DNA of 64,000 nt from contig QCFI01000001.1 in assembly GCA_003280295.1 (NCBI GenBank), forward strand, positions 78,400-142,399, in the 5' to 3' direction. The notes beneath the pieces were generated by a model. The model had not been told where the DNA came from. It saw only the letters and a list, made by a program, of their open reading frames with translations, and made no database searches. A program made the translations under genes and the position numbers. Shown here in pieces: positions 1-9,245 of the stretch. The DNA comes from Prochlorococcus sp. AG-363-C20. Lineage in GTDB: Bacteria; Cyanobacteriota; Cyanobacteriia; PCC-6307; Cyanobiaceae. The first letter of the stretch is position 1; each line of letters starts with the position of its first letter.

Positions 1-157
1 CAGCATTTATGGGTATTTCTGATAAGAATTTACCTGTTTTGGATGCTTGTTTCTTACCTTTCTCTGTAAGAGTTGAAGAATCGTTGCGACCTTGAATTCG
101 GCGTTCGAGGTTGAAGCTGCTCAGACCATGACGAACGAGTAAAAGGCGCAAAGTCAC
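1..157 (-). CDS. Histidine phosphatase (phosphoglycerate-mutase family), N-terminal part only
   Basis: Absent from the ORF track because it is cut by the left edge. Reading the minus strand from a GTG at 157 gives an open frame to base 1 beginning with the phosphohistidine signature RLLLVRHGLSSF, followed by RRIQGRNDSSTLTEKG. The RHG triplet with the downstream RIQGRxD is typical of the GpmB/CobC branch of the histidine phosphatase superfamily. About 52 residues are visible, so the substrate cannot be named. It is transcribed away from the CPBP protease gene; about 100 bases lie between the two starts. Confidence 0.85.
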   Translation of the reverse strand, partial: MTLRLLLVRHGLSSFNLERRIQGRNDSSTLTEKGKKQASKTGKFLSEIPINA

Positions 158-255
158 TGAAAAAGAGTTTTGATATTAATCATCGTATTTGGGAATTGGT
201 CGACCTAGGCTTTCTTTGCTTAGGAGAATTTGTATCTTCTAATCCTCTTCCTTGA

Positions 256-1623
256 GTGAGACCTCCTATGAGACAAGCCACCTCGACTGGGAAAGTGGTG
301 CTGGCTGTTATATCACTCTTGTTATCGGTATTGATTTGGGGGAAAGGACTTCAAGAAAGTTTTGGTCGCCCTTCTGTTGTCCCCAAACTATCTATGCGCC
401 AGCAAGAGATGTCATTGTTAGCAAATCCTGCTATCCCTAATTCTTTAAAATCATTTTTAGTTGGAGAGGCACCTGAGAACAAGCTTAAACAAGTTTTAAG
501 TGAGACCTCTTTAGATCAAATGCAAGATCGCGAAAGGTTGGTTCTTGCGGCACTTGAACCTATTGAAGAGAATCGGCGTTCAATATTGGAACTTCCTTTT
601 GAAAATGAGACCTACGCTTCGATTCAAAAGGCTTTACTTCAAAAACATATTGGAAGCAGGGTAAACCCATCTCTTCCTAGTGCCCTTGAAACAATTAAAG
701 ACGATCCATTTCTTTTTCGTGTGTCTTGTTTGGCATTAAGTGGAGATCGAAAGGATTGTGTTGACTCCCTTGTCTCGAAACGAATGGCTTTGCGCTTGAT
801 ATTTAGTCAGGGAGTTCCAGCCATGGCTGTCCTTTTAGGTAGTGGATTGTTGATTCGCCAACTTTGGCTTTTGTTTAGGAATGCAAATACACCATGGCCT
901 CAACTTGTCTCCATACCTCTTTCTCTTTTTGACATGGTTTTGCTTATAGCTGGTGGATTTGTTGTTTTAGGGGAGGTTCTTTTGCCTACTCTTGTCTCTC
1001 CAATTAGTGAGACATTGACAAGCCGAATAGGAAGTCCCCTTAGGGAATCATTGAGGGTATTTATTGGATATAGCGCAATGACGGTACCCCCATTGCTTAT
1101 CCTTCGCCAACAACTTCATGGGTTGCAGAGCTTTGATTTGCCAGAAGGTGGTTGGCTGCAGTGGCGTTTAAGGCCTTTCACTCAGGCTTTTGCAAAGGCT
1201 TCAATAGCGTGGTTAATGGTGATGCCATTGGTGTTGTTGACTAGTTGGTTTATGAATTCTTTAGTCGGTGACCAGGGAGGTAGTAATCCATTGCTTGAAT
1301 TAGTTTTACGTAGTCAAGAACCTTTATCTATTTTTCTTCTTCTGACGACGACTGTTATATTTGCACCTCTTTTCGAAGAATTGATTTTTCGTGGGGCTTT
1401 ATTACCAGTATTAGTTCAAGGACTTGGTCGAAGTTGGGGGGTATTAATTAGTGCTTTAGTTTTTGCTTTAGCTCATTTAAGTGTTAGTGAGTTCCCTCCT
1501 TTGGTCGTTTTAGGCCTTGGATTGGCTTTCCTAAGACTTAGCTCAGGACGGCTTTTCCCATGTATCTTGATGCACTCTTTGTGGAATGGAATTACTTTTG
1601 CAAACCTTCTCCTTCTTGGGTGA
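256..1623 (+). CDS. CPBP-family intramembrane metalloprotease
   Basis: Integral membrane protein of about 455 residues belonging to the CPBP (CAAX protease / bacteriocin-processing, Abi) family. The three family motifs occur in order near the C-terminus: EELIFRG (about residues 374-380), a histidine in FALAHLS, and HSLWNGITF. The two glutamates and two histidines are the expected metal and catalytic residues. A hydrophobic stretch near residues 15-30 anchors the N-terminus, a soluble segment of about 150 residues follows, then several membrane spans. The start may be GTG 256 or, four codons later, ATG 268. The substrate is unknown; cyanobacterial members are often annotated only as CAAX-protease-like. 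Confidence 0.85.
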   Translation: MRPPMRQATSTGKVVLAVISLLLSVLIWGKGLQESFGRPSVVPKLSMRQQEMSLLANPAIPNSLKSFLVGEAPENKLKQVLSETSLDQMQDRERLVLAALEPIEENRRSILELPFENETYASIQKALLQKHIGSRVNPSLPSALETIKDDPFLFRVSCLALSGDRKDCVDSLVSKRMALRLIFSQGVPAMAVLLGSGLLIRQLWLLFRNANTPWPQLVSIPLSLFDMVLLIAGGFVVLGEVLLPTLVSPISETLTSRIGSPLRESLRVFIGYSAMTVPPLLILRQQLHGLQSFDLPEGGWLQWRLRPFTQAFAKASIAWLMVMPLVLLTSWFMNSLVGDQGGSNPLLELVLRSQEPLSIFLLLTTTVIFAPLFEELIFRGALLPVLVQGLGRSWGVLISALVFALAHLSVSEFPPLVVLGLGLAFLRLSSGRLFPCILMHSLWNGITFANLLLLG

Positions 1624-1713
1624 TATTTGAATCTTTTTAAGTTTTGTTTGTACTTGAACCTTGCGTGAGAATGTTTAGGGTGTTTGACTTGATTAATTAA
1701 GTGGTTGTTTTAG

Positions 1714-2187
1714 GTGGTCGCTGTTGTAAAACTGCGTCCTGCAAATTCTGAGCCTGTTGTGCCGATCGCTCGTTCGTCAGGACCGCTTCATTTGATTCAT
1801 GGGTCTTTTTCTTCAAGGAGAATTGCTCGGCAATATCCTTTTCTGGCAGGGACACATAGACTTACTGATGGAGCTCTTTGGGGTGTATTAATAGCAGTTT
1901 TGATGATGTCAGCTTTTTCATTGCATTGGCGACATTTATGGACTGTCGCCTATGTACACCTTGAAACTACTCGTGAACTAACTCAAAAACTTAAATTCTC
2001 TACGGCTATGCTTGAGCAACATCTCCTCAAGCGTACTAGTTTGCCTATGTCTATGGTTAGAACTAATGCAAAAAAACTCCATTACTTAGAGCATTTAGAT
2101 TTTTTAGAAAATTCAAAGGAATTTGGTTCAGAAAAACATAATCTTTTAAAAAAAATTAGATCATTTCCAGTTAATTACGGCTACTAA
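1714..2187 (+). CDS. Small single-pass membrane protein, FtsL-like position
   Basis: A 157-residue protein starting at GTG 1714. It has a soluble N-terminus of about 50 residues, one membrane span (GALWGVLIAVLMMSAFSL) and a C-terminal region rich in Lys, Leu and Glu that could form a coiled coil. Its stop overlaps the ftsI start by one base (TAATG), so the two are translationally coupled. Topology, size and position just before ftsI match the division protein FtsL, but no sequence signature proves it. I would annotate it as a putative septal protein partner of FtsI. Confidence 0.65.
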   Translation: MVAVVKLRPANSEPVVPIARSSGPLHLIHGSFSSRRIARQYPFLAGTHRLTDGALWGVLIAVLMMSAFSLHWRHLWTVAYVHLETTRELTQKLKFSTAMLEQHLLKRTSLPMSMVRTNAKKLHYLEHLDFLENSKEFGSEKHNLLKKIRSFPVNYGY

Positions 2188-3968
2188 TGCGGGTAACGAG
2201 AAAGCCTCTTACTCATAGATCTAGACGTAAACGTTTAGATGTCACTTCTCTTGAGCCTATTTCAGGGTATAGATTGAAATTGGTGTTTTTTATTCTCTTT
2301 TTAGGACTTTTAGGACTGATATCTAGGATGGCTTGGTTACAAGTACTTCAAGCTTCAGCGCTTCAGTCGAGAGCACGTGCTTTCCAAGTACAGAGGGTTC
2401 AACCTCCTGGAGCTAGACGTTCAATTGTTGATAGAATTGGTAGATTGGTTGCCTTAGATGAGCAGCGCTATCGTTTGTGGGGACATCCTAATAACTTCCG
2501 TTTCCCAGGTGATGATCCTGAATCGCTTCGCAAACCAATAGACGTTGCACGTCAAGTGTCCAGCTTAATCCCTAAGTCTGTCAACGAGTTGCTTGAGTTG
2601 ATTGGAAATCATTCGTCAGGTGTCAGGTTGGCTGAAGGGTTGGAACTTGAGGTGGCTACTGAGATTAGGAAACTAGGTATTAGTGGATTAGAGCTTGAGT
2701 CTTATCTGCAACGTGTTTATCCACAGGATAAACTTTTTGCAAATGTAGTAGGCTTTTTAAATGATGATAGGCTTCCACAAGCAGGACTTGAACAAAGCCT
2801 AAATAAAATACTCTCGGGGAAAAAAGAACCAGTTCGGAGTCTGAGGATTGCAAGAGATGGAACCCCTTTGCCAGATGATTTAGCTCCTGGAGTTTTCTAT
2901 AGGGATGATGCACACTTGCAGCTTACGCTAGATTCACGCCTTCAGGAATTATCTGGGAAAGCTTTAGAGGAAGCTATAACTGAATGGAATGCCACTCGAG
3001 GAGTGGCGATTGTGATGAATGTCCAAAATGGTGAGCTATTGGCTTTAGCATCGACACCTACCTACGATCCAAACAGTTTTTGGAAATATTCTTCAGCTCT
3101 ATTTAAAGAATGGTCTGTTCAGGACCTGTATGAGCCTGGCTCCACCTTTAAGCCCATTAATCTTGCTTTAGCCCTTGAAGAAGGTGTTATTCAGCCTGAT
3201 GGCACAGTTAATGATACAGGAATAATAAAAGTTGGAGGATGGTCTCTTCGTAACTATGATTTTGGATCTAATGGTGTAATGAGCTTTGCAGAGGTTCTTC
3301 AGGCCTCTAGCAATATAGGGATGGTTAAAATAATGCGTAATTTGGATCCTTCTCGTTATTGGGAATGGCTTCATCGTTTAGGACTTAATTCAAAGCCTGA
3401 AACTGATTTACCTGGTGCAGTTTCTGGTTCTCTGAAACCCAAGAAAGAGTTCGTTTCGAGACCTATTGAACCTGCAGTTGCTTCTTATGGACATGGTTTT
3501 TCTTTGACTCCTTTGAAGTTGGCACAGTTGCATGCTCTTATTGCTAATGGTGGTTTTTTGGTGAGTCCTCATATCACAAAAGGATTAAAAGACTCTGAAT
3601 TATCCTTCCCATCAGTCTCCCAAAAAAGTTCTCAGTTATTACGTCCAGAAGTGACTAAGACTGTTCGGAGCTGGATGGAGTCGGTTGTTGAAACGAATTC
3701 TGTAGTTGGATTTAAGAAAATAGATGGATATAGAATTGGAGGCAAGACGGGTACTGCAGATAAGTTAGTGGATGGTGTATTTGGTGGAGGCCTCAAGGTT
3801 TGTAGCTTTGTCGCAAATTTGCCAGCAGATAATCCACGTTATGTCGTGCTAGTGGTTGTCGATGAGCCAAAAGGTAGTGGGGCTTATGGTTCAACGGTCG
3901 CGGCTCCTGTAGCGAAAAAGATTGTTGAAGGATTGTTAGTGTTGGAAAAAATTCCTCCAAGTTACTGA
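2187..3968 (+). CDS. ftsI: Peptidoglycan D,D-transpeptidase FtsI (class B penicillin-binding protein)
   Basis: 593 residues. A membrane anchor (about residues 30-52) is followed by a PBP dimerisation domain and a transpeptidase domain with all three active-site motifs in order: SxxK in GSTFKP (Ser319, Lys322), SxN in SSNIG (Ser374-Asn376) and KTGT in GGKTGTADK (Lys520). The enzyme cross-links septal peptidoglycan on the outer face of the cytoplasmic membrane. Length and motif spacing are normal for FtsI/PBP3. It is coupled to the preceding FtsL-like gene by a one-base overlap. No gene lies downstream within 120 bases before the transaldolase gene. Confidence 0.93.
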   Translation: MRVTRKPLTHRSRRKRLDVTSLEPISGYRLKLVFFILFLGLLGLISRMAWLQVLQASALQSRARAFQVQRVQPPGARRSIVDRIGRLVALDEQRYRLWGHPNNFRFPGDDPESLRKPIDVARQVSSLIPKSVNELLELIGNHSSGVRLAEGLELEVATEIRKLGISGLELESYLQRVYPQDKLFANVVGFLNDDRLPQAGLEQSLNKILSGKKEPVRSLRIARDGTPLPDDLAPGVFYRDDAHLQLTLDSRLQELSGKALEEAITEWNATRGVAIVMNVQNGELLALASTPTYDPNSFWKYSSALFKEWSVQDLYEPGSTFKPINLALALEEGVIQPDGTVNDTGIIKVGGWSLRNYDFGSNGVMSFAEVLQASSNIGMVKIMRNLDPSRYWEWLHRLGLNSKPETDLPGAVSGSLKPKKEFVSRPIEPAVASYGHGFSLTPLKLAQLHALIANGGFLVSPHITKGLKDSELSFPSVSQKSSQLLRPEVTKTVRSWMESVVETNSVVGFKKIDGYRIGGKTGTADKLVDGVFGGGLKVCSFVANLPADNPRYVVLVVVDEPKGSGAYGSTVAAPVAKKIVEGLLVLEKIPPSY

Positions 3969-4091
3969 ATACACATTTTCTTAACTGAATAAAGCTAAGA
4001 CTTCAAAGAGGTTTCATATTGAGTTGCTAGCAAGTGATGTAATCCTTCAAAAGGAGGCTAACTTACGTGCGCATGTCAGATCTTCATCTTC

Positions 4092-5264
4092 ATGAGCACA
4101 CTTCTTGAACAGCTTTCTTCTATGACAGTGGTTGTTGCAGATACAGGGGATCTAGAGGCTATTCGTACTTTTAAGCCAAGGGATGCAACTACAAACCCCT
4201 CGTTGATTTTGGCTGCCGCTCAGATCCCTGCTTATCAGAACTTGATTGATGAGGCGCTTAGTTTTTCGAGGCAAAGGATTGGGCTTGGTGCTGCAGTCGA
4301 AGAAGTAGTTGAGGAGGCTTTGGATGAAATTTGTGTAATTTTCGGAAAGGAGATCCTCAAGATTATTCCAGGTCGTGTTTCAACGGAAGTTGATGCTCGA
4401 TTAAGTTATGACTTAGAGGCAACAATATCAAAAGCCAGAAAAATCATAGCCCTTTATAACGAAGCAGGGATCACTAATGATCGAGTCTTGATTAAGATTG
4501 CTTCTACATGGGAGGGAATTAAAGCCGCAGAAGTCCTTGAAAAAGAAGGTATACATTGTAACCTTACTTTGCTTTTTGGGTTTGCTCAGGCTGCTGCTTG
4601 TGCTGAGGCCGGAGTAACTCTTATTTCTCCATTTGTAGGAAGAATATTAGATTGGCATAAGGCTAATAAGGGGAAAGATTCATATTTAGGACACGAAGAC
4701 CCAGGCGTTATTTCTGTTACTAAAATATTTAATTACTTCAAGGCTCATGGTTATCGGACAGAAGTAATGGGAGCAAGTTTTCGTAATATTGATGAAATTA
4801 TTGAGCTTGCAGGATGTGATTTGCTTACTATTTCCCCAAAACTTTTGGATCAACTCAAGAAAACAGATATGCCTTTAAGTCAAAAGCTTGACTCATTAAA
4901 TCCATCCTCAAAGACATCAAAACTTGAAATAGATAAGGCTATCTTTGATTCATTAATGTCAGAAGATGTCATGGCACAAGAGAAATTAGGAGAGGGTATA
5001 CGAGGCTTTAGTAAAGCTATTGAGACTTTAGAGGCACAGCTCGCTCATCGCTTGGCTGTACTTGAAGGTGGATCTGCTTTCACACATGTTGTACATGAGA
5101 TTTTTATGCTTAATGATCTTGATGGTGATGGATGTATAACTAGAGAAGAATGGTTAGGAAGTGATGCGGTCTTTGACGCTTTGGATCATGATCATGATGG
5201 TTGCTTGCGTCAAGATGATTTATTTTCCGGCTTGGGTGCGGCATTAGCTTTAAGTAATGCATAG
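4092..5264 (+). CDS. tal: Transaldolase with C-terminal EF-hand pair
   Basis: 390 residues. The first 320 or so are a TalB-type transaldolase: [12 protein letters not shown] near the N-terminus, the Schiff-base lysine segment [11 protein letters not shown], and [12 protein letters not shown]. The enzyme moves a dihydroxyacetone unit between sugar phosphates in the pentose phosphate pathway. The tail is longer than in E. coli TalB and contains two calcium-loop motifs, [12 protein letters not shown] (about 342-353) and [12 protein letters not shown] (about 364-375), both with acidic residues at the ligand positions. This suggests calcium control or an interaction module. The stop follows the second loop closely, so it is a true fusion and not a read-through. 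Confidence 0.93.
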   Translation: MSTLLEQLSSMTVVVADTGDLEAIRTFKPRDATTNPSLILAAAQIPAYQNLIDEALSFSRQRIGLGAAVEEVVEEALDEICVIFGKEILKIIPGRVSTEVDARLSYDLEATISKARKIIALYNEAGITNDRVLIKIASTWEGIKAAEVLEKEGIHCNLTLLFGFAQAAACAEAGVTLISPFVGRILDWHKANKGKDSYLGHEDPGVISVTKIFNYFKAHGYRTEVMGASFRNIDEIIELAGCDLLTISPKLLDQLKKTDMPLSQKLDSLNPSSKTSKLEIDKAIFDSLMSEDVMAQEKLGEGIRGFSKAIETLEAQLAHRLAVLEGGSAFTHVVHEIFMLNDLDGDGCITREEWLGSDAVFDALDHDHDGCLRQDDLFSGLGAALALSNA

Positions 5265-5395
5265 GAAGTTAATTTTATTTTTCTAAATATTCTTATTGGT
5301 TTTACTTCTGATTTGATTAATGGGGGGACGAGTTGCTAACTATTGAAAGTCTATATTGAATAGTGGAAATATAATTTTTCTGGAAATTGATTATC

Positions 5396-5638
5396 CTAGA
5401 TATATTTCCAAATTGGATTTTTGGGAATTTTAGGTCCTTTGCTTTCTTGCTCTGGTTCGTCAAATCGGACGCGCCATTCTGGGACTCTACATTTTATAAA
5501 ATCTGTTCTTTCTATCAGTATCCCCATCTCTTTATCACTACTAGCCATAAAACCGGAAACCCAGCTCCCTCCATTCAACCCTCCTTTAAACCAAACCCAA
5601 GCTTTTTTTTGTTCCATTGCTTCTTTAATTAAAGGCAA
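5396..5638 (-). CDS. Small conserved-looking protein of unknown function
   Basis: About 80 residues, starting at TTG 5638 or at ATG 5617 (MEQKKAWVWFKGG). It begins 15 bases after the stop of the flavoprotein gene on the same strand, so it probably ends that operon. The composition looks like a small beta-rich domain: KAWVWFKGGLNGGSWVSGF, then RVPEWRVRF and a basic, Pro-rich tail. I do not recognise a family with certainty. The overlapping plus-strand frames at 5387 and 5421 look like shadows of it. Confidence 0.55.
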   Translation of the reverse strand: MPLIKEAMEQKKAWVWFKGGLNGGSWVSGFMASSDKEMGILIERTDFIKCRVPEWRVRFDEPEQESKGPKIPKNPIWKYI

Positions 5639-5653
5639 GGTTAGCCCTAGAAA

Positions 5654-6784
5654 TTATGATTGTTTTAAAAGAAGTCGTTTTATAACTCGCGTAGCGATGT
5701 CACCATATCCCATCTTCCCAGTAAGTATCTCGGCAATTCGTTGGGGAGCTGTTGGCCTTTTGATTCCGAGTTGATAGCCTACTTTTGGAAAGCGATAGAA
5801 CACTTGAGAAATCCTTCTTCCCCATGCCATTGATTCTCCCCATTTCTTTCTAATAATGCTTGTGTAGTCATTTAGATTTGTATTGTCTCCCTTTAACCAA
5901 TGATTAAGCGAATTTGCTGCTTCATAGCCACTCATTAGGGCAGGCCTTAACCCTTCGGCAAGAAATGGGTCGCATAAGGATGCAGCATCTCCTACGACAA
6001 CTATGCCATCACCGTTGAGGGAACTATGTCCATTCCAAACTCTTAGATAGGCTTCCTGTCGAATACCTTCTTTAGGGTCAAAACCAAGTTCTGGTAAAAG
6101 CTTATTAAGTATATCTGTACTGTTAAAAGCAGATTGGCCAATGAAACTACCAATCCCGACATTTACTCCACCTACGAGAGGAAATGCCCATGCAAAACCA
6201 TGATGTACCAACCCGAATTCAAATTTAGTAGTTCCTTCCTCAAGAGTTCCTCTCCCTTCAAGACGTACTGAGGTGGTAAAAGCATGGTGTTGTCTTTTGG
6301 GGCCTAGCCCAAAAGATTTAGCCCATGGCGAACTTGATCCATCTGCTATTACAACAGCTTTTGCTTCTAGTTGCCTGCCATCTTCACTAGTTATTTGCCA
6401 GCTTTTACCTGCTTTTTGCAATTTTATTACCTTAAAAGGCCTTAAGAGTTCAGCTCCTGCATTAATAGCTTGACTTGTAAGAAAGGAATCAAGTTTTTCT
6501 CTGCGTACTATCCAAAAAGGTGAGGATCCAGGTAGCTCTGCTATGACTTGATCAGTAAGACACCAACTGAAGTCAACTCGTTTGATTACTTCATCAATAA
6601 CTGGCATTAGATCAAATGGAAACCATTCCTGTACGGCAGCTGACATGCCACCAGCACAGGGTTTTATGATGTCAATAGCACTCTTTTCGAGGAGAGTGAC
6701 CTTATTGCCGGCCTTGGCCAGATGGAATGCTGCAGTAGAGCCAGCAGCACCAGCTCCAATAATGAGAACGTCCTTAATGCTCAC
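5654..6784 (-). CDS. Geranylgeranyl-reductase-family FAD-dependent oxidoreductase
   Basis: 376 residues with an N-terminal Rossmann FAD motif ([18 protein letters not shown]) and the second FAD-binding motif [14 protein letters not shown] near residue 265. This arrangement is that of the geranylgeranyl reductase / ChlP-like group of p-hydroxybenzoate-hydroxylase-type flavoproteins. It is a paralogue type distinct from the chlorophyll enzyme ChlP, so the substrate (an isoprenoid or another lipid) is not settled. The GTG start overlaps the frr stop by four bases (GTGA), which implies translational coupling with frr. Confidence 0.8.
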   Translation of the reverse strand: MSIKDVLIIGAGAAGSTAAFHLAKAGNKVTLLEKSAIDIIKPCAGGMSAAVQEWFPFDLMPVIDEVIKRVDFSWCLTDQVIAELPGSSPFWIVRREKLDSFLTSQAINAGAELLRPFKVIKLQKAGKSWQITSEDGRQLEAKAVVIADGSSSPWAKSFGLGPKRQHHAFTTSVRLEGRGTLEEGTTKFEFGLVHHGFAWAFPLVGGVNVGIGSFIGQSAFNSTDILNKLLPELGFDPKEGIRQEAYLRVWNGHSSLNGDGIVVVGDAASLCDPFLAEGLRPALMSGYEAANSLNHWLKGDNTNLNDYTSIIRKKWGESMAWGRRISQVFYRFPKVGYQLGIKRPTAPQRIAEILTGKMGYGDIATRVIKRLLLKQS

Positions 6785-7329
6785 ACTTTGAGAATGTCTG
6801 CTTCTTTATCATTAAGATGTTTTTCTATCTCATTAATAAACTTGTTTGTAAGTTTTTGCACGTTTTCTTGTTCATCTCGACTTTGATCTTCAGAGATTTC
6901 AGCATCCTTCTCTGACTTCTTGATTTTTTCAATTGCGTCACGTCTAATATTTCGTAGCGATACTTTTCCTTCTTCTGCATATTTCGAGGCGATTTTACAA
7001 AACTCTTTTCGTCGCTCTTCTGTTAATGGAGGCACATTGATTCTAATAATTTTACCGTCGTTGTTAGGAGTAAACCCTAGGTCACTTGTTGCAATAGCTT
7101 TTTCTATGAGGGCTAGGGAACTTAAATCAAAGGGTTGAATTGCAATGGTTTGAGAATCAGGTGTAGATAATGTGGCAAGTGACTTGAGTGGGGTATCAGC
7201 ACCGTAGTACTCAACCGTTATTCGATCTAATAAGGATGTGTTAGCTCGGCCAGTACGGATAGTGTTGAAGTTGCGCTGTGCTGCTTCAACAGACTTGCGC
7301 ATACTGGTTTCGATTTCCTTGTTCGACAT
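6781..7329 (-). CDS. frr: Ribosome recycling factor
   Basis: 182 residues, the usual length. The protein begins with a helix containing [19 protein letters not shown] and carries the family segment [14 protein letters not shown] and the terminal three-helix bundle. It works with EF-G to split post-termination ribosomes in the cytosol. It follows pyrH by about 50 bases and overlaps the downstream flavoprotein start, giving the operon pyrH-frr-flavoprotein. The pyrH-frr pairing is widespread in bacteria. Confidence 0.97.
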   Translation of the reverse strand: MSNKEIETSMRKSVEAAQRNFNTIRTGRANTSLLDRITVEYYGADTPLKSLATLSTPDSQTIAIQPFDLSSLALIEKAIATSDLGFTPNNDGKIIRINVPPLTEERRKEFCKIASKYAEEGKVSLRNIRRDAIEKIKKSEKDAEISEDQSRDEQENVQKLTNKFINEIEKHLNDKEADILKV

Positions 7330-7378
7330 GATGTAGGGAAGTGCAAAAACGATGAAATGAATTCAGTTGATAATTTCT

Positions 7379-8092
7379 TTAGCTGGAATTGCCGATACGG
7401 GAACCGACAGATTCCCCAGCAACTGCTTTGCAGATGTTGCCTGGTTCAAATAAATTAAAAACAACTATTGGTATGTTGTTATCTTTGCAAAGAGCAATTG
7501 CTGTACTGTCCATAACAGCGATTTCACGACTGATAACTTCTTGGTAGGTAAGATTTTCGTGACGTATTGCGTTGGGAAAACGTTCGGGATCGCAGTCGTA
7601 AACCCCATCAACCTTGGTGGCTTTGAATACTACATCTGCATTTATCTCTGCAGCTCTTAGGGCGGCGGTTGTATCTGTTGTGAAGAAGGGGGTCCCACAG
7701 CCACCTCCAAATACAACCACCCTTCCTTTCTCAAGGTGGCGAATTGCTCTTCTACGGATATAGGGCTCGGCAACTTCTTTCATTTCTATAGCTGTTTGAA
7801 CTCTCGTTTCAATTCCTGACCTTTCTAAACCATCTTGCAAAGTAATTGCATTCATTATGGTGGCCAACATGCCCACATAATCTGCGGTAGCTCTATCCAT
7901 TCCTGCAGCTGAACCTTTGAGACCACGAAAAATATTCCCCCCTCCAACGACAATGGCTAGTTGAGTTCCATTTGCTATTACCTTTGAAACATCTTCAGCA
8001 ATAGATTGAACAATGGCCGGGTCAATTCCGTAAGGTTTTTTCCCCATCAGCGCTTCACCGCTGAGTTTAAGGAGAGCTCTCGAGTAGGGCAT
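7379..8092 (-). CDS. pyrH: UMP kinase
   Basis: 237 residues of the amino-acid-kinase fold. It shows [10 protein letters not shown] at the N-terminus, the glycine-rich [11 protein letters not shown], the UMP-binding region around [16 protein letters not shown] and the nucleotide segment [12 protein letters not shown]. It phosphorylates UMP to UDP with ATP in the cytosol and supplies pyrimidine nucleotides and UDP-sugars. First gene of the pyrH-frr group; the start codon ATG at 8092 sits behind about 310 bases without a gene. Confidence 0.97.
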   Translation of the reverse strand: MPYSRALLKLSGEALMGKKPYGIDPAIVQSIAEDVSKVIANGTQLAIVVGGGNIFRGLKGSAAGMDRATADYVGMLATIMNAITLQDGLERSGIETRVQTAIEMKEVAEPYIRRRAIRHLEKGRVVVFGGGCGTPFFTTDTTAALRAAEINADVVFKATKVDGVYDCDPERFPNAIRHENLTYQEVISREIAVMDSTAIALCKDNNIPIVVFNLFEPGNICKAVAGESVGSRIGNSS

Positions 8093-8405
8093 ATATATTT
8101 AATATCTGATTGAGAGTAGCAAGTCTTCTTAGCAGAGTTATGTATTGGTTTCGTTTTACTGGTAATTGCTTATAAATTTGCATTGAAAATCAAAGTATTT
8201 TAGATAGAAGGTAGAGCATGTTCGAAACTCTGACTAAGTCGAAATTTCAATTTATTGCATTCGATTTAGGTGAAGTGAGTAAATGATTCTTTCCTTGCAA
8301 AATAAAAATTTTGTTTTACAAGGGGTTACATTATTTATGCTTTGTTTGGATTATTTGGCTTGGCGTAATTATTTAATTCAAGCTTACAGGTGTTCAATTA
8401 AACCT
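8093..8405. other. Intergenic region upstream of pyrH, no gene seen
   Basis: About 310 AT-rich bases between the pyrH start and the cobO stop. It must hold the pyrH-frr promoter. The plus-strand frame 8283-8465 runs into the cobO 3' end, has no visible ribosome-binding site or family pattern, and is probably fortuitous. No convincing hairpin or tRNA was seen. Confidence 0.5.
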
Positions 8406-9101
8406 TTAAAACTCAATTCCAGCTTGTGCTTTGATTCCTTTCTCTTTGAAAGGATGATGAATTAATTTCATTTCAGTCACAAGATCAGCTTGATCGATTA
8501 GAGCTTGTGGTGCTCCTCTGCCAGTTAGAACAACGTGCATCATTGGAGTTTTTTTTAGTAGTCCTTGAATTACATCATCTAATGAGAGATAGCCAAGTTT
8601 GATCGCAACATTAATTTCATCAAGAATTACTAGTTTGTGATCTTTGCCTTGTAGGTAAGTCAGAGACTGCTTCCATGCATTTGAAACCAGTTTTTGGTCT
8701 CGAACTCTATCTTGAGTCTCCCAAGTAAAACCTTCACCGAGGGCATGCCAGCACAAATCCTTTCCAAATTTCTTTAGGGCTTTTGCTTCTCCAGGCAACC
8801 ACCCTCCTTTTATGAATTGGACTATTGCGACACGTTCACCATGTCCGAGTGTCCGTAAAGCCATCCCTAGAGCAGCAGTGGTTTTACCCTTCCCATTTCC
8901 GTAAAAGACTATTAATAAGCCTTTTTCCAGGTTTCTTTCTTTTAATCTTTTAGTTTGTACATCTTTTCGTTTCCTCATTCGTTGCTGGTAAAGATTTTCA
9001 TCTGTCTCTGGTGCTAGATGACCTCCAATTCCAATTTCGATGGCATCACGGTCAAGATTTTTAATGTCTAGTGGATCTTTTTTCCTTGTGTCGTTATCCA
9101 T
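8406..9101 (-). CDS. cobO: Cob(I)yrinic acid a,c-diamide adenosyltransferase
   Basis: 231 residues. A charged N-terminal extension of about 60 residues precedes the P-loop core, which starts VFYGNGKGKTTAALGMALR, the CobO/CobA/BtuR Walker A. Then come VAIVQFIKGGW and LVILDEINVAIKLGYL, the Walker B region. It transfers adenosyl from ATP to the cobalt of corrinoids, a step in the adenosylcobalamin pathway that marine picocyanobacteria carry (as pseudocobalamin). A single-gene unit by spacing: about 145 bases separate it from the recombinase gene on the same strand. Confidence 0.94.
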   Translation of the reverse strand: MDNDTRKKDPLDIKNLDRDAIEIGIGGHLAPETDENLYQQRMRKRKDVQTKRLKERNLEKGLLIVFYGNGKGKTTAALGMALRTLGHGERVAIVQFIKGGWLPGEAKALKKFGKDLCWHALGEGFTWETQDRVRDQKLVSNAWKQSLTYLQGKDHKLVILDEINVAIKLGYLSLDDVIQGLLKKTPMMHVVLTGRGAPQALIDQADLVTEMKLIHHPFKEKGIKAQAGIEF

Positions 9102-9245
9102 GAAATAGACAGGTTCGGAATTTTTCTTAGCTTAATAGGGAAAATATATAAAATTAATTGATTTAACTTAAGCTAGCAATGTATTTTTAAAGGTCAACAT
9201 ATTTTTTCTTTTCAGAACTTTAAAAAGTTTGAGTTATGAACATGT

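Noticed and set aside
2718-2726. Perfect DnaA box TTATCCACA
   Set aside because: It is inside ftsI, single, and not near dnaA; about one such 9-mer is expected by chance on two strands in a window this size.
5365-5409. 9-bp inverted repeat GGAAATATA/TATATTTCC after tal
   Set aside because: The loop is about 27 bases and the arms are AT-rich; too weak to call a terminator.
5421-5774. Plus-strand frame of 117 codons between tal and the flavoprotein
   Set aside because: It lies antisense to the small minus-strand gene and the flavoprotein 3' end and reads like a shadow frame.
8214-8240. GTTCGAAAC resembling a tRNA T-loop
   Set aside because: No acceptor stem, anticodon arm or CCA-end pairing could be built around it.
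8283-8465. Plus-strand 60-codon frame after pyrH
   Set aside because: It overlaps the cobO 3' end in antisense, has no clear ribosome-binding site and no family pattern.
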